The notes below the pieces were generated by a model. The model saw only the letters and a program-made list of their open reading frames with translations. It was not told the origin of the DNA and did not search any database. The position numbers and the translations under genes are program-made. Below are positions 38,980-52,808 of a DNA stretch of 64,000 nt, piece by piece. Source of the DNA: Chaetorhynchus papuensis (Eukaryota > Chordata > Aves > Passeriformes > Rhipiduridae); the NCBI GenBank assembly GCA_013396525.1, contig VWYX01000715.1, forward strand, positions 36,718-100,717. The letters are read 5' to 3'. How positions within the stretch are numbered: position 1 is the stretch's first letter; each line of letters starts with the position of its first letter.

Positions 38980-41900
38980 CCCTTTTCATTTTGATAATAC
39001 TTCTAAGCTCCAGAATACAACTTAAGCAATGCATATTTTGGGCTCAGGAACAGAACAAACTTAATCAGGAGGTTTTGCTTTGAAACAAAAACTAAAATCT
39101 TAGCTTACAAAACAGAGTGTTTCATACATAAATGGTACTCATTCCATACAAATAAAATTCCTGCCTAAAGTATATAATAATTTTTATTTTTCTTTTGTTG
39201 GTATATCATGCAGTTTAATCAAAGATCATGAAGTATTTCTATTCCTTTGCTTATTTTAATAATCCCCATATAGAACAAAATTTTACCTTCTAGTAAGCCA
39301 AGGACTCAGTAATCCTTATTCTCGTTTGAGAGCCAATGCTAGATAAAAAACAGAGGTTAGAGGAAAGCATTACAAATCAAACACTATTAAAAACTGGATG
39401 TTTGCAACTTAGTCATTATTATTATTCTCTAAGAGTCATTAAGGCTGACTTTTAATATTCCTATATGCTTTAGACATGTGTGTGAAAAATGTCATTTGGC
39501 CAAGCAGAAGCCAATCAAGTGTTCTTCAGTGTTTTTGTCAGTGTGTGAAAAATATAGCTCATCTCCTGCAAAAAAAAAATTGTTTTGTGAATTTTACATT
39601 AGTTAATCAATTTTAATGCAAGAACAGGATATAGAATGGAAGAGCATTAGCTGTCTTGTTTTTCCAGTAGTCTGAATGAAATACTTCACACTGTCAAAGA
39701 AGGAAGAGTATTCAAAATTTATAGCAGGAATCTAGACAAAGAACAAATCAAAACCCAAAAAAATCTGTGCAGGTGAAAAAAGGGATTGCTGAATACAAGC
39801 AGTCAATTAGGAAAAAAACATATATAGGGAATCTCCCTGTAATAAGGCTACTTCTTGTGCAATTCCTACGGATAAAAACCCAGTTTATTTTTTTTCCTTT
39901 GGTGTTTTTATGAACAGATCATAGAGACAGGTTTTACAAATGTCACAAAAACAGGTGGAGGAGGAAACTGGCCTTAGGATTTGTGCTTTAATTCAAATAA
40001 ATACAAGGTAATGTACCCAGAAATAGGAAAAAGGTCATATTTGTAGCATGAAAGGTTTACCATTGCTTTGAAAAGCAGTGACCTCAAGAAGGATGAAGAA
40101 TGAGATATGTGAGATAAAGCACAGAACACAGATTTTCAGCATGTGCATGTGTGCTCCTATTATTTCATGGATAAACTGGGTAACATCAAATAGAAATTGG
40201 AAGGGAATTATACCTTTGCATGCACTGCCAGATTAACTATTTATTTAGTGTCCACTTTTGGTAACTGGACCTCAAGAAAGGATTACTAACTATTAGAAGC
40301 TGTTTAGAAGATAAGTAGTAATAGAGAAAGAAATATCTCTTAATTACTTTTGAGTTAGGAATTGTCAAAGGAACCACAAGAGCCTGCTGGAAGGATTAAA
40401 ACTAGAATTTTACCTTTATAAAAGATGAATTTCGGTGTCAAACTAAATACATGATTTACCCATGGATATTTTCTACTGTATATTTTGTCTTGGCCTAACA
40501 CATCCATGGCTTTTGCACTAGACAGTGGAGATTGGTTGTTCATTTGTTTATTTTTCTTTTTAAGAATTAAAAAAAAATATGCAATTCCTTACTGAGTTAA
40601 GATGACTTTCATATTTTGTAACAACATAAAAGGAATTATCAAAAAACCCTATGCCTCACATCATGATAGATAAATTAATACAGAAGTAGGTCAGAATGGT
40701 CCCCTTGGAACTTCCAACAGACGTAAATGTTTAAATGCTCTGATAACATGGGACAGAGTTTACACTGAAATGTAAAATTTGCTTCAGATGAAGAAAAAAT
40801 AGAAAGGGAATATTTTTGGAGGTGAGGTCAATTCATAGGATATGAATTTATTGCAGTCTTGAAAAGATGGCCTAAATATCACCTTTTTTTTTTTTAATTC
40901 CAATTTCCTCTTTACTTTAGTAGATTCTCCTTTCTTCCCATTACATCTCCCAGTCTCTCAGCTTGACATAGTTAGTCAATATTTTTATTACCTGTTGTCA
41001 CTCACTTTCTCCTCCTTATTTCCACTTAGGGCCAAACAACCCTTTCATAAGCTCAGAAAAAAATACAGGGTAGGAAATAGAAAATATATCCTTCTCAGTC
41101 TCCATGGTTTCTGAAGGTGCTGCCATCTCAGCCTCAGGAGGCTCACCATTCATGGTGAGGTGGTCCCCAAGATGATCAGTATCCAGAAGATTCAGCAGAG
41201 CTGGACTGGGAGAAAATTCCTGTGGAAAGACTTCCTGAGAAACAAGGTGATAATGCTGTTATGTAGAAGCTTTGCAGTTGAACCTAAGAAATACATTCAT
41301 CCTACAGCAGTGAACGGAGCAATAGAAAATTGTTCAAGTATTTATACTTCTTATTTATACTTCTTCAAGTGTTCTTGAATTACAGACAAGGTATTTGTAG
41401 GAACTCATGCTGTTGCTTGTTGTGGTCAGGCACTCACCTGTGTGTATATAACTTAATTACTCAACAGTTATCTATTTATATTTAAGTTACAGCTAGAAGT
41501 ACTAACCATTAAACAGGTCTCCACTAGCCATTAATTTGCAAGTGGTGTAGACAAATAGGAGTGGATTTACAGAGTGATCAGTTGATGCTGTCATCTCAGT
41601 GACTTCTCTGCACATATTTTTGATGGTGTTTGATTCAGACTACTTCTAGGCCATTCATGTGGGCCAAATGCCCATGAGTTCAGTTCTTTGTGATTTCATC
41701 CAGCTTATGGCACTCAAGAGTCATTGGGTGATGTGAACCAAAGCATAGGAGGTGAGCAGTGGTGACCAGATCCACTTCAAAGGTATGCTAAACTGAAACA
41801 CAAAAGGAGATTTCACCCCTGTGCACCAAAAATACAAAACACATTCATATGGAACAAATCATGTAACATAGTCATGTTTTTGCCATGAGTATATCTGAAA

Positions 41901-44742
41901 CATCAGATGTTGGAAGTAAAGGGAAAGGAAAACGAAAAAAGTCACATAATTTTTTTAAAACAGACTTGGAGAATGTTGAATACAAGGAGAAGTGGATGTA
42001 GAGATATAAATGTGGCATTTCTTTTTTTCAGAAGAGGAGGTGCTTAAAGAAAAATGTATCAAACAAGGTAGATTATACAGGGTTATATTTAGACCCAAGC
42101 TTTCATGGAGAACGTCCTATAAATTAGATTATTACATATAATTTTTCTAGAATATATTTATTTCCTTAAACTTGCATTATGTTTTACAGTCTTAACCCAG
42201 TGTAATGGCCATAAACTACTTTATGTACCAATGGTATCTTACATTCATAAAAATACGGTTAAATTCTGCAGTCCACAAGCTATTGGCAAGAAAATGCTAT
42301 GGTTTTCAAATAACAGCTTTGGAATTTTAACCCATGCTTTCTATAAATCAGTAAAACATAATTGCATGAAAAGATACGCTTTTCTGAAACATTTAAGTGG
42401 TGCACCTCTCATTCACTGCAAGTCAGTGAGATCACAGTTGTTAGAGTTGGAGAAGTTATTATCCACTGATCTGTAAAAAAATAATGTATAATATCAAAGA
42501 GTTTATAGAAAATAAAGTAGTTAAATAAGCATTTTTAAGTTTATTCAATTAATTCTACTTTTCTAGGGCATCATAATAAATGAGTACTAAATGTTTTGGA
42601 CATCATCATTTGAGCTTTCACAAATAAACATACTTTACAGTTTATGATGTGGTATAATAAGTAGAAATAGGTTTCATTAAGGATGACTGAGTTAATTTCT
42701 CATATATGCACTCACATGTTCAGATTATTAGGCTTTAATCAGACTATAAAGGTAGTATATTGTAGGGTTAATTTAGCTTTCTTTTATCTCCTAAATATTG
42801 CAGAGCAGAACTCTTTTCTGTCAACACCAAGGCTGATTGCAATGCCAAGACAGAATTTCCTCAGAAGTTCAGACATACCAGTATAAATAAACACTCAGTC
42901 CCTAGTAGAAAATTATAGTGCATCATGCAAATTGCATTGCTAATTATTCAGAATGCCTTTACGTGTTGAGGAACCAAACCAACCAATCCTAAAATAAAAT
43001 ATATGCATGGGATAATTTGCACTAGTTATAGACTATTTACCTAGGGAACACTTTGTTCAATTGTAATTATCTTATGGCATACTTTATGAAAGTGCCTTCA
43101 TCAAAAGCATAATGAACTTAAATTCTAGGACTACCTTTCATTATGGGAATGAGAAATTTAAAATTACCATATCGTCGATTGGCAGTAAGGTACAAAAGTA
43201 CTGCTTTGAAACCTAAGCATAAACATTTGCTTTGAAAGTGCTGCCTTGACTTTCAGAGTGACCAGGAGATATCTCATGTTTCCAAATGGGTTATTCTGCT
43301 TCTGACAGAGCAGCAGCACGTTGGCTGAACACATTCCAAGTCCTTTCTCCTTCTCTTTAGGGCACACTTGCCATTCCTTTTACTGCTTCTAAAAAGAACA
43401 GTTTGCAGGCATTCAGACCCATTCAAAGTTTCAAGTAAAGCACCAGATGGGTTTTACAATTTCCACTTAAGGTAACCAGTCTTAGTGATGTCTCTCTTGA
43501 CATGACTTTACAACACCTCTCATCGTTATATGTGAATCAGTACTCAGGACTTGGAGTAAAGATGGCTATAATACAAACTGAATCAGGCCAGTTAGTTTAC
43601 TAGAAATTATACTGCTAGCAAAGAAATGATATCTGTTATTTTGTTACTTCTGGAAAGGAGGAAAGGAGGGTGAATTAAAAACAGAAACTGTCTTTGAAAC
43701 AATGAATGAAGTTGTAATGAGAATTATTATCTGAATTCTCAATTTGATAGTCTTAGACAGAAAACCTATCAGGTACATCTGTAACGATACATTTTAGTTC
43801 CCTAAATAACTGAAATTAGTATTTTCACAGCTTAGGCACTCCATCTGTACATAATATCAAATGCTCTGAGCTATCACATTCATCTGTTCAATTTTGTGTG
43901 TTTATTCAGTCTCTAACTATAGGAGCTACAAAAACTACTTCTCCTCTTCAAAAGAGTGTAATGTGGTTGAAGGACACATTTGCTTCCACACGCTCTAAGA
44001 CAAACCCATTACACAGAAGGGAATAAGAATTCACTATTCTGATACATAGTTCAAAAAGGCAGGTAGAGTTGTCATCATGAAATTGGCGTGTCTATGCCAG
44101 ATATAATTTAATCTTCACACTCTGTTTTTGTTAAGTATTGCCAGTTCAAACTATGTTGTAATTACTGTCTCATAGTGCAAAGACCATTTAGAAGCATATT
44201 GTACACCAACCCTGAAAATCCTTTTAAAAATGTTGAGCTTTATCTTCCAACAACTTTATGAATGTCTTGTTTGCTTTAAACAGTTTATTAGCAGAATGCA
44301 TGCTCCTGTGACTCCTAGAATATATTTTTAAAAATGTGATTAAATGCCTGCTATACGAGTGCATGCACTTGCATATAGCAATGTTTGCAAGCATGTGTAA
44401 GCAACCCCCAAACTCATTTAAGATAACGTCACCAGGCAGCTGACAAGTAAATGAAGTGGAAATGCAAATCCAAGTGTCCACATGCTACAGCATTATGGAG
44501 ATACTAAGGAAGATCTATCTAAGTGTTTGTAAGGACTGCAGAGAGAGTGCACCTAAATACACACAATAATCACAGGCACCAGAAAGTGCTGTCCTTGAGA
44601 AGTACTGATACCTCTTCTGATGAGAGTGAGACTTGCCATACCAGGTTTGTTTCAGTACACTCATCATGGGGGAGCTCTTTCTCTTCCTGAGGAGCTCTAG
44701 GAAAAAACAGTCACACTCTAACTGCTGAAAAAGGGTTTTCAG

Positions 44743-44766
44743 CATTAGTTTTGTCATTAGTTTTGT
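44743..44766. repeat. 12-bp tandem duplication
   Basis: cattagttttgt occurs twice head-to-tail without mismatch. Confidence 0.9.
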
Positions 44767-46239
44767 CCTCTCCTGAAATATGTCTTGGCTCTCATGATCT
44801 GATCAGAACAAGTAAATACAAATATGGAAAATTCTCTGCTTAATGGTCTTAAAATGCCAGGCATGAATAGCAGGGATAGAATATCTTGGCATCAAGGAAA
44901 ACTGAAGAGTCTGCTACATATTTTGCAAACGTATATTCTTCAATTTTATTAATTTATTTTTTCATGTTGATATGTGTACATATTTTTCAGCCGTTGGCAA
45001 CTTTGACTCTGAGTTTGGGTACCAGGCTCTCTTTGGTATGGGAATGACTTCTTCTGTCCCAGAGGCAGATTTAATCAGTTCCATGGAGACCTGGTGGGCC
45101 TTTTGCTAGTCTACTGTGGAGAACCAGAAAGGTCTAGTTCTCTCCAGTAAAGCACATATGTCTTGAATTAAACCGAAGAGGCAATTCGGTCTGCAGAATC
45201 ACCTCACTAAACTGCTTATGAAACTAGAACACTGGGCAGAGGATTGATTAGTAAGTTTATTTAGGCATTTCAGCATTCAGCACAGAACCTCTGAACATGG
45301 TAGACTTAAATGATTCTGAATTTAGTCCTTTGCTTATCTTGCCAATGAGCAGTCTAGTTTATGTGCAATAAAAATATGTAGAATATTTAAAAATCTATAG
45401 TTTAAAAATCTATAAAAACAACCAAACATAACAAGTCTTGCCCACAAGTATTGTTAGTCATTTCACCATTTTGGAAATGGGACTTCCAGGTTCCAATTTA
45501 CCATGGGGAAAAACTTCTCATGTCTTGTGTTTGAAATCAAATTAGCCTCAAAATGCTTTATTGATCTATAAATGGCAGACACTTAGCAAGCAGGAGCTAG
45601 GTCATACATTCACAATCAATAACAATAATACAAAAGATAAACTGCAATATTAGATGCTTAAAAACTTTACAATTATGAATCATCACGCAGACACAAACTG
45701 AGTAGGGTAAAAGGGCACACACCCTCCTTCCTCTTGTCTACTTACACAACTTCTCATAGCAGAGATGGGCACTTCCAGCCATGTGAACACACAGTACTCT
45801 GCTGTTTAGTTTTTATCAGTCCAGTTTCCACCCAGATGCACCTTTTGCATTGGAACCAGATAGACACTCAAAGTATCCATGAAGAATGATGCCTAAATGG
45901 GGCTTATTGGCGCCAGTGCAGAAACCAAAATAGTCGTTAGCCGGATTGTTTTGCATAACTCTGCTGCACAAAGTCACAAGAAGTGAAAGTTTCCGGCACT
46001 GCAGCTCAGTGCATGCAATAGGCTTTTCTTTGTGTATATTATATCAATTAGGCTGTGGTCCTCACCATACCCAAATATTAGCCACGAGACTGCAGAGCTA
46101 GACTTCCTCTGCTGAGCTTGTTTAGCTGAGCTGTGGCAACCACAGAGGCTCAGGGCTTGACTGTACCTGTGCCGTGTGAGACAGGCAGGGAGGCAAACTC
46201 CTCACCCTCAGCCCTCTACTTGGCACCTTCACGCCTTTC

Positions 46240-46620
46240 AGACATAATTAATCTTGTGTGCAGAGCTTGACAGTAGCTTTTATTACATCTGGAGCATTGT
46301 AGATTTTAATTCAAGCACATAACCTCCTTTTTCTTTAAAAAATAGTGTTAATAATGGCATTATTTGTCATACATAAGAAGGTCTAATTGCACTCTTTAAA
46401 ACCCCACCGTGCTTGGGAAGTCAATGGGTTTCAAAATAAATTGCACTTGGAAATTTTAATGCCAGCATCTCTTTTACTTAATATTGTAAATGATGTTTTA
46501 TTTGAAAGTGTTTTCTGTTTACCAAAATTATTATGCTAATTAAGTGTTCTAACACATGCAGAACACATTTAAATGATATTTGTAAAGCAGAGACTCAATT
46601 TGGAAAACTGCATGCCACTT
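46240..46620. promoter_or_regulatory. possible conserved non-coding enhancer
   Basis: Repeat-free sequence with many homeodomain cores: TAATTAAT at 46245-46252, gattttaattc, gttaataatggcattatt, gtctaattgc, and ctaattaag around 46537-46542. This clustering is typical of developmental enhancers in gene deserts, but no conservation test is possible here. Confidence 0.22.
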
Positions 46621-47730
46621 ATAACTAAGAATACAGACTGGAATAATCATACATAGTACAACTCTGATTGCATTCTGAAGTGTGAAAAAACAATATTTGG
46701 ATCCTTACCTCCAATCTGCATCTAAAAGCACAACAACAGTAATTAAAAAAAAAAAAAAAAAGTTTCACTTCCCATTTCCAAAGTTATGGTCATATCCAAT
46801 CTCTTCTTTCAAGGTAATTTAAAGTCTTTTCTACATATTCCGTTCATAAATCTCTGGCCAGATATTCTGGCATGTAGCAGAACATGCTAACATCTCCACA
46901 GGGAATGGTGTGGATATAGTGATAATAGGAGAAAATCCAATATGCAGGTGCATAGACTAGTTGGGTTTTTTTCAGTGAGTGACTTTGTTTCTCCTATGAA
47001 CTTCCCTTTTCCTTATTTTAAGAGAAAAGTAATTATATTTCCCAGGGCTTTGACACATCTTGAGAGTTCGCAAAACTCCTGACACTTAGGTATGGTTCTG
47101 GAGTGTGAAACCTAGGTACTACCTCACACAGACAAAATGAACACTGATGATTTTAGTCCTGGATTCAAATACGCATAAATACATCATCATAGCCCCTATA
47201 TAATATCAGAATTATTCTTTAAGGGAATTGACTAAATGCTCTTACTCTGACCAATAATCAAGCAATGAAAATATATCAGTCTTTACAAAAGACAACTGCA
47301 GACCATGGTAAATCAGATTATGTGTTTTGTTTTCTGAAGATATATTGAAGCATAGAGTGACAACCTTTGGTGTATAAATGAGGGATGGCATTTGAAATAG
47401 TAGTGTAAGAGTTTTGAAAAAATCCTTTCCCACTCAGCTCACTTTTCATTACTTTCAAAATTACATGTTTATTTACAGAAACTTTTTTTTGGATACTCAA
47501 GAGAGTGTTGATTTAGCATTAAAGTCTGAAATAATAGTTCAAAAACCACTGGTAGGGCAGGGATTATAAGAAAACTGATTTTAGACTTCTGCAAATGCCT
47601 CAAATGGTATTAGAACTGTGGAAAAGTCAGCAGTTCCACTTTCCAGGAGATTTCAAACTTTCTGTGGTCCTGGGGGTTTTATTCAGCTCACTCTACGCAC
47701 TTTTCCACTCCCACTTCTGCTCTCTTGAGC
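46621..47730. other. unique DNA, no gene seen
   Basis: Only a 17-base A-run (46745-46761) stands out. Confidence 0.5.
46745..46761. repeat. poly(A) run
   Basis: Seventeen consecutive A. No retroposed body is recognisable upstream of it. Confidence 0.95.
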
Positions 47731-48011
47731 TCTGTTCATAAATCCTGTGCTCCAGGCTCCTTAACATCTCTAAGTTTACCAACATCTTTCTTCTATTCAA
47801 GAGACCAAAACCTGGGACATTGTTCCAGGTGAGGTTTAATGAGTGCTGAGTAGAGCTGGGGATGGTTCCCTCTCTCAGCCTCCTGACTGGGCTCATGGTC
47901 AGGGTCAGCCCATTGTGCTGCCTGGGTTTTATGCTCCACCTTGTGCCCAGAGGAGCCCAGGGCCTTTCTGGCAGAGCTGTGCTCCCACCAGAGAGTGCCC
48001 AGCCGTGTCAA
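47731..48011 (-). mobile_element. old CR1 LINE internal 3' coding part, antisense
   Basis: Landmarks are 'ctgtgctccaggctccttaacatctc', 'accaaaacctgggacattgttcc', 'aggtgaggtttaatgagtgctgagtagag', 'gctcatggtcagggtcagcc' and 'cccagggcctttctggcagagctgtgctcc', the usual antisense CR1 order. On the minus strand one frame still reads LYSALIKPHLEQCPRFW, the conserved end of the CR1 reverse-transcriptase region. The 3' tail is absent, so this is an internal fragment. The left edge is uncertain by about 40 bp. Confidence 0.85.
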
Positions 48012-48341
48012 AGCAGGGTAATGAGTCATATGTAAATGTCTGTGTACATGTACATGTGGTGTATATGTATCTTTAATACATATCTGTATGTGATATGGAT
48101 TTCTACGGAGAGTTAAAGATCTATAAACTGTGCTACCGTTTCCATTGTGGGAAGTGTAGTGGTGACAAAAAAAAAAAAAACCACAAAAATTTGCTTTTCA
48201 TAAACATGTCTTTTCTAGTTCTGGCAGACAAGAGAAAAAATCAATGCCACAGAAATATTCAACTTCATGTGCAATTGTGCTGTTAATCGTGACAATCACA
48301 GGATCACTGAAGATGAGTTACTACATTCCCAGTAGGCTTAT

Positions 48342-48379
48342 CATGTTACATATAATGATACATGTTACAGATAATGTCA
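48342..48379. repeat. 19-bp imperfect tandem duplication
   Basis: catgttacatataatgata (48342-48360) is followed directly by catgttacagataatgtca (48361-48379). Confidence 0.85.
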
Positions 48380-51228
48380 CAGGAAGTATCCTCACAAGTC
48401 TTTAAATGCAGTTCCCAGGTTTGATGGAAAATGAAATTAATTGCCTCTCTAGATGGTGAGGCTCATTACTACAGGAAGTAATTTAGGTTCTCAAAAAATA
48501 AAAAATGGGTTTGAATATTCATTTCAATTAACAAGAATTGTTACAGTGAAAAACATCATAAATATTGGAATATGAAATCTTGTCCTTTAAATGGAATACC
48601 GGTGTAAAACCACAAGAGAACAAAAAAAAATGAAATCACTTCCATACCATTGGTCTGAACCAATATAAAAATTTCCCTAAGGAAAAGAGTCATTATTCAT
48701 TGTCTAGTTTCAGCAATGATTGAAGAATTATAGGTCACTGATGAAGAATTCCAACATTTTAAAGGTAATATATGTAGGGATACAGGTCGGGAAAAGCAGT
48801 AGCAATTATTCAGATAGAAATGGTGATGAGGATGCTGTCTATAATTTTCTCAGATACCTGAAAGAAAAAAGTAAAAAAAAAATAATTCACTCATATTTCT
48901 ACAAATCCCAAAGCACAGAGGGAGAGGAAAATAAAGAATAACATCTATCAAGGAACCTCATCGCACACAGCAGGTGAATGGCCTTCTTATTAGACAAACA
49001 ACAATATTAATAAAATACAAGGGGCTGCAGACACTCATTTATACTGAGCCTCAAGCCATCCAGAGTTGGTGGCAACAGTGATTACATCAATGAAATCTAT
49101 CATAATGCTCCCTTCAGTGCCCTCTGCTGACTAGTTGACTTTAGTAATCATAAACTGCAGGACACTATTTGTAAAATAACTATTACCATTGAACTTTATC
49201 TCTAAGTAAATACGTATTGAATAAAAAAACTCCTCTGGGGCCAGAGTGTAAAAATATCATTGCTCTTGCCTGTCTTATAAAGAGATTTCTCTTTGGTGGA
49301 TGGTATTGTGAAAATTCATACACTCTCTTTGCATTTGATGCATTTGTTTTCAGTTGTGGAGTCAACAAACAAATATCATCACAGTTGTTATGTCATTAAC
49401 AGAATAGTGATATATCTGTAAAAAAACACAAATAGAAACTTGCTTGACTTTAATTATAAACCTACCTCTCTATGCAGAGGCCTCCAGCGAGGCTGTATAC
49501 AGATTATTTTGCTTGAGTGACTAGGTTGATATTTTGGACTGGTTTGGGCCTTGACAATCAGAAATCAGGAGCTGGAATATTTCTAAGTATGAGTAAATTC
49601 AGCTGTAGATTAGGATGCCAAAGGGTTCAAATGAAAACAACCCACTTGTATTCTGCGTGCTGTGAGTATAGAATTAAGTCGGACTTTAAGAAGAAATTTG
49701 ACTTGAGGAAGGGAACATGGGTAAAAGCAAAACCTTTGCAACCAGGGCTTACTCGAAATTATCTTTCCCCTCCCACTTCATGCATTATAACAGGATTTGG
49801 ACGATCTGGAAATCTACATCTCAAAACCTTGAACTAAGTTTCTTCTGCTAATGCAGGTGGCTCAGCAAATCCAGCTACCTTGTGTGCCAGTTGAGAAGTC
49901 TCTCTTATTTCCCCAAAAACATTGTTCTCTCATAGAAGATCACTTGTAGACGGAATAAAGAAAGAGTTATCTGATATCAGCCTTATCTTTTGCCTCTTCC
50001 CTGGACCAACCCCCTGTGAGGGCATTTTCATGAGGCTTTATCTGAAATCCAAGTGTCACAGCTGCATGGGCCTCCAGACTGAAACAAAATTTAATATCAT
50101 TGCTTGTGAATTCATTCCCTGGAGCTTCATGTTGCTCTAATTTTCAGCTACCTAAATTTCTGGTGGGATGGATAAAAGGGACAATGCGGGTGGCAAATAC
50201 AAGCCAGTCCCTCGTGCTGTGAAAGGTAAAAAAGATCAGGTGGAATGTGTGAATACATCTAGCAGCAGTGCAAAGCATTAAGCTCCACAAAACAAGGTCT
50301 CACATTCAATTTATATTTTATGTTCTTCAGCAATGAGCTGCACAGTCTTCCTGGAAAGTTGCCAAAATTTGAATTACATTATCTGTACTGATTTACAGGA
50401 CATAGCTGGGATTGTCAGTGTGGAAATGTTCTGTATTGGGAAGTCTAAAAATTGTACTGTTTGGGAATGTAAAGTATGATTGCTGCCTCTCTGAGTTTAC
50501 AAACTCTGTGCACCATAGATTTTTCATTCAAAGTCATCATTAATTAAAATTTTAAGAACACATTGCCAAATTCTGCAGTGCTTACTCACTTTGCCTGTCT
50601 CTGGACACAACGAACAGAGCAGCAGGTATACCCATTTTTTCTACCTTTTCCTCTTTGATAAGGTCTGCATGAGATAAATGATTCCTGTCATATGCCAAAG
50701 AATAGTTTTTGCTGACACAATTAATTCAAACATCTCAAAACAGAAAGGAATTTATGAGCATCCAGCAGACTTCGTATAATTTATCCTTTAGCATGCTTTA
50801 GCAACTCTTATTGCAGTAATAGTCAGGGAGCTGCAGAAGCTGTTCAGTGTCTTCAACTCCACAGTTAAAGTGTCTTCAGCTTTTTCTTGGCTATATAAGC
50901 CTGTATTTACTGGATATTATAAAGGTGATCGAACACATATTGTCCTTTCAGCCCCCTTTCTCTCCTCATTCATCCTATTTGCTCAAGAGTCCTAAACCAC
51001 GGTAAAAGTTGGGAGGTTGCATGACTGTGGCAATGCAATTTCATCGTGTGAACTAAGGCCCAGACCTAGGAGGAGGTGAGCCTTGTCTTACAAAAATATT
51101 TGGATGGAGTATTTGATTCATAAGGCTTTTGAGGCATTTCTTCAGTGCACAGCAATGGAGATAGTGGCTCAGAAAATTGCCTTTTAAGGGGTTTTTTTCT
51201 TAGTTTCTTTCCCCTTCTCTGCCTACAG

Positions 51229-51253
51229 CAAGAGCAATCACAACAACTTTATG
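51229..51253 (+). other. possible micro-exon (speculative)
   Basis: A strong polypyrimidine tract (51192-51224) ends in 'gcctacag' at 51228. It is followed by 25 nt reading QEQSQQLY in one frame and a 'gtaatt' donor-like site at 51254. I recognise no protein. Random occurrence in 64 kb of AT-rich DNA is quite possible. Confidence 0.1.
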
Positions 51254-52665
51254 GTAATTTTGATATGGAAATTTTCAGGAGAGTTATGACCATGAAACTC
51301 CTGCAGAGTTCAGAAATAAGAATATTAGGAGTTTTTTCAAAGACTTGATTCCCATCATATTGCCATGCATTGATGCACACAGTATCTCTGTAAGGTCATG
51401 AAACATTATTGATTATCACTCCCCTTCTATTTTTCAGAAACTGAGAGGGAAATTAGTTTATCTGAGGTTGCAGGGCAGAACACAGTCTTGTCTCCTTGTC
51501 TTTTTTGTTTGAGCTTGTCCTTTACCACAAGTTAATCAAATCTTTTTCTTAGCAAGGCATAAGCTGCATTTTTATCGGTGTAGACACTGTTATTTAATAT
51601 ACTTGTTCTCTACTGTCATCATGACTTGTTTAGGCCTAAAGGCAGAAAAAAACCCCCAAACACCCAAAATCCCATGTTTCAGATTACTCAGTGTAGCTGT
51701 CAGTACCAGTTCCTACAGTTCACTGAGAGCCTTCTTGGAAAGAACAACAGATTATTTCAAAATATATATATCTTTATTTTTGCTTCAATACATAATTGTA
51801 TATCCTTATAGAAGGATTTTTGATTTTGATTCTATTTGTGGTGCTGATGACTAAAGGTAAGTAGGAAAACAGATTGCATTAATGCATAACAGATAAACCT
51901 CATGGTATAAAGGTAATAAATTGATTATATTTCTCAAATACAAGACAGACCAATGTTCTTCTGCACAATGCTGATAATTTGAGTCCTAAAATTCCATGTG
52001 TTCGATAGCATTCGATGTTTGATAGTGTCTTTATGATGCAGCTCTTGTAGTTTGGTTTTTAATGATGAGACTCTTCTAAACTCAGCCAGATCCTTGGTTG
52101 TAGTTCTACTCCAGACTGAAGCACCACCTCAGTGTCCCAGCTCCTGGAAGCACTAAGCAGCGAGCTGACCATCTGCCAGATGTTGTCCACTGTCTCTCTA
52201 TCTCATTTTCTGTCAGGGGACATAAGGACCTCTAGTAACATTTCAGTGTTTTGATTTGTGTTTTAATTTTTCATATGTTTGTTTTATTTTACATCTAGGC
52301 CAGTGAAAGTAACTTCAGAGAAGTATAGGTTGCAGCTGAAGTGAAAAGTGAGAAGGTTTGAGTCTTGTGGAAGTCATATGAACACTTTCTTTGGGGCTGA
52401 TCTCAAAGAAACCAAAGGTCCTTAAGAGGTAATTCAGTTCTAAGAAGATGCTCCAAGAACCTGTAGTTTTCTCTATAGGCTTTTTTTAAAAAAAAAGTTG
52501 TATGATATAATTAAAATATTTTTTTCATAACCTGAAACTCTGGTGTCTCACCTTACAAAAAACCAAAACTCAAGAACTCTAGTGGGAATTGAGAGGCAAT
52601 TGCCAGAAAAAGGATAGACAAGACCAAACCTAGACATAGTAAAATAAAAGGTCTTAAAAATTATA

Positions 52666-52688
52666 AACAACAACAACAACAACAACAA
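52666..52688. repeat. (AAC)n microsatellite
   Basis: Seven AAC units followed by AAAA. Confidence 0.93.
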
Positions 52689-52720
52689 AAGAAACTTCCT
52701 AAATAATGTTGGGTAAAAAT

Positions 52721-52808
52721 AATTACCTGTAGAAGATAAATTAAGAAGATAAATTAATTGCCTTATAAAGCAGATAAATAAGAAGATAAATTAATTACCT
52801 TATTAATG
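52721..52808. repeat. 37-bp period AT-rich tandem repeat
   Basis: The 24-mer aagaagataaattaatt-r-ccttat occurs at 52743-52766 and 52780-52803 (37-bp period), with a partial, more diverged copy before it from 52730. Confidence 0.85.

Larger units (their letters stand above)
38061..46239. other. AT-rich unique DNA, no gene seen
   Basis: 8 kb with no gene or large repeat recognised. Contains the perfect hairpin at 38946-38979, an 8-bp-stem palindrome at 41142-41159, a T-run at 40884-40895 and a 12-bp tandem duplication at 44743-44766. 46080-46200 is GC-richer without a recognisable identity. Confidence 0.5.
48012..52665. other. AT-rich unique DNA, no gene recognised
   Basis: Contains an A-run (48167-48180), a 19-bp tandem duplication (48342-48379), an alternating purine/pyrimidine patch near 48035-48095 and the splice-bounded micro-exon candidate at 51229-51253. 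Open frames of up to 106 codons (49517-49837) match no known family. Confidence 0.5.

Noticed and set aside
41142..41159. Perfect 8-bp palindrome with a 2-nt gap
   Set aside because: Stem length is within chance expectation for 64 kb.
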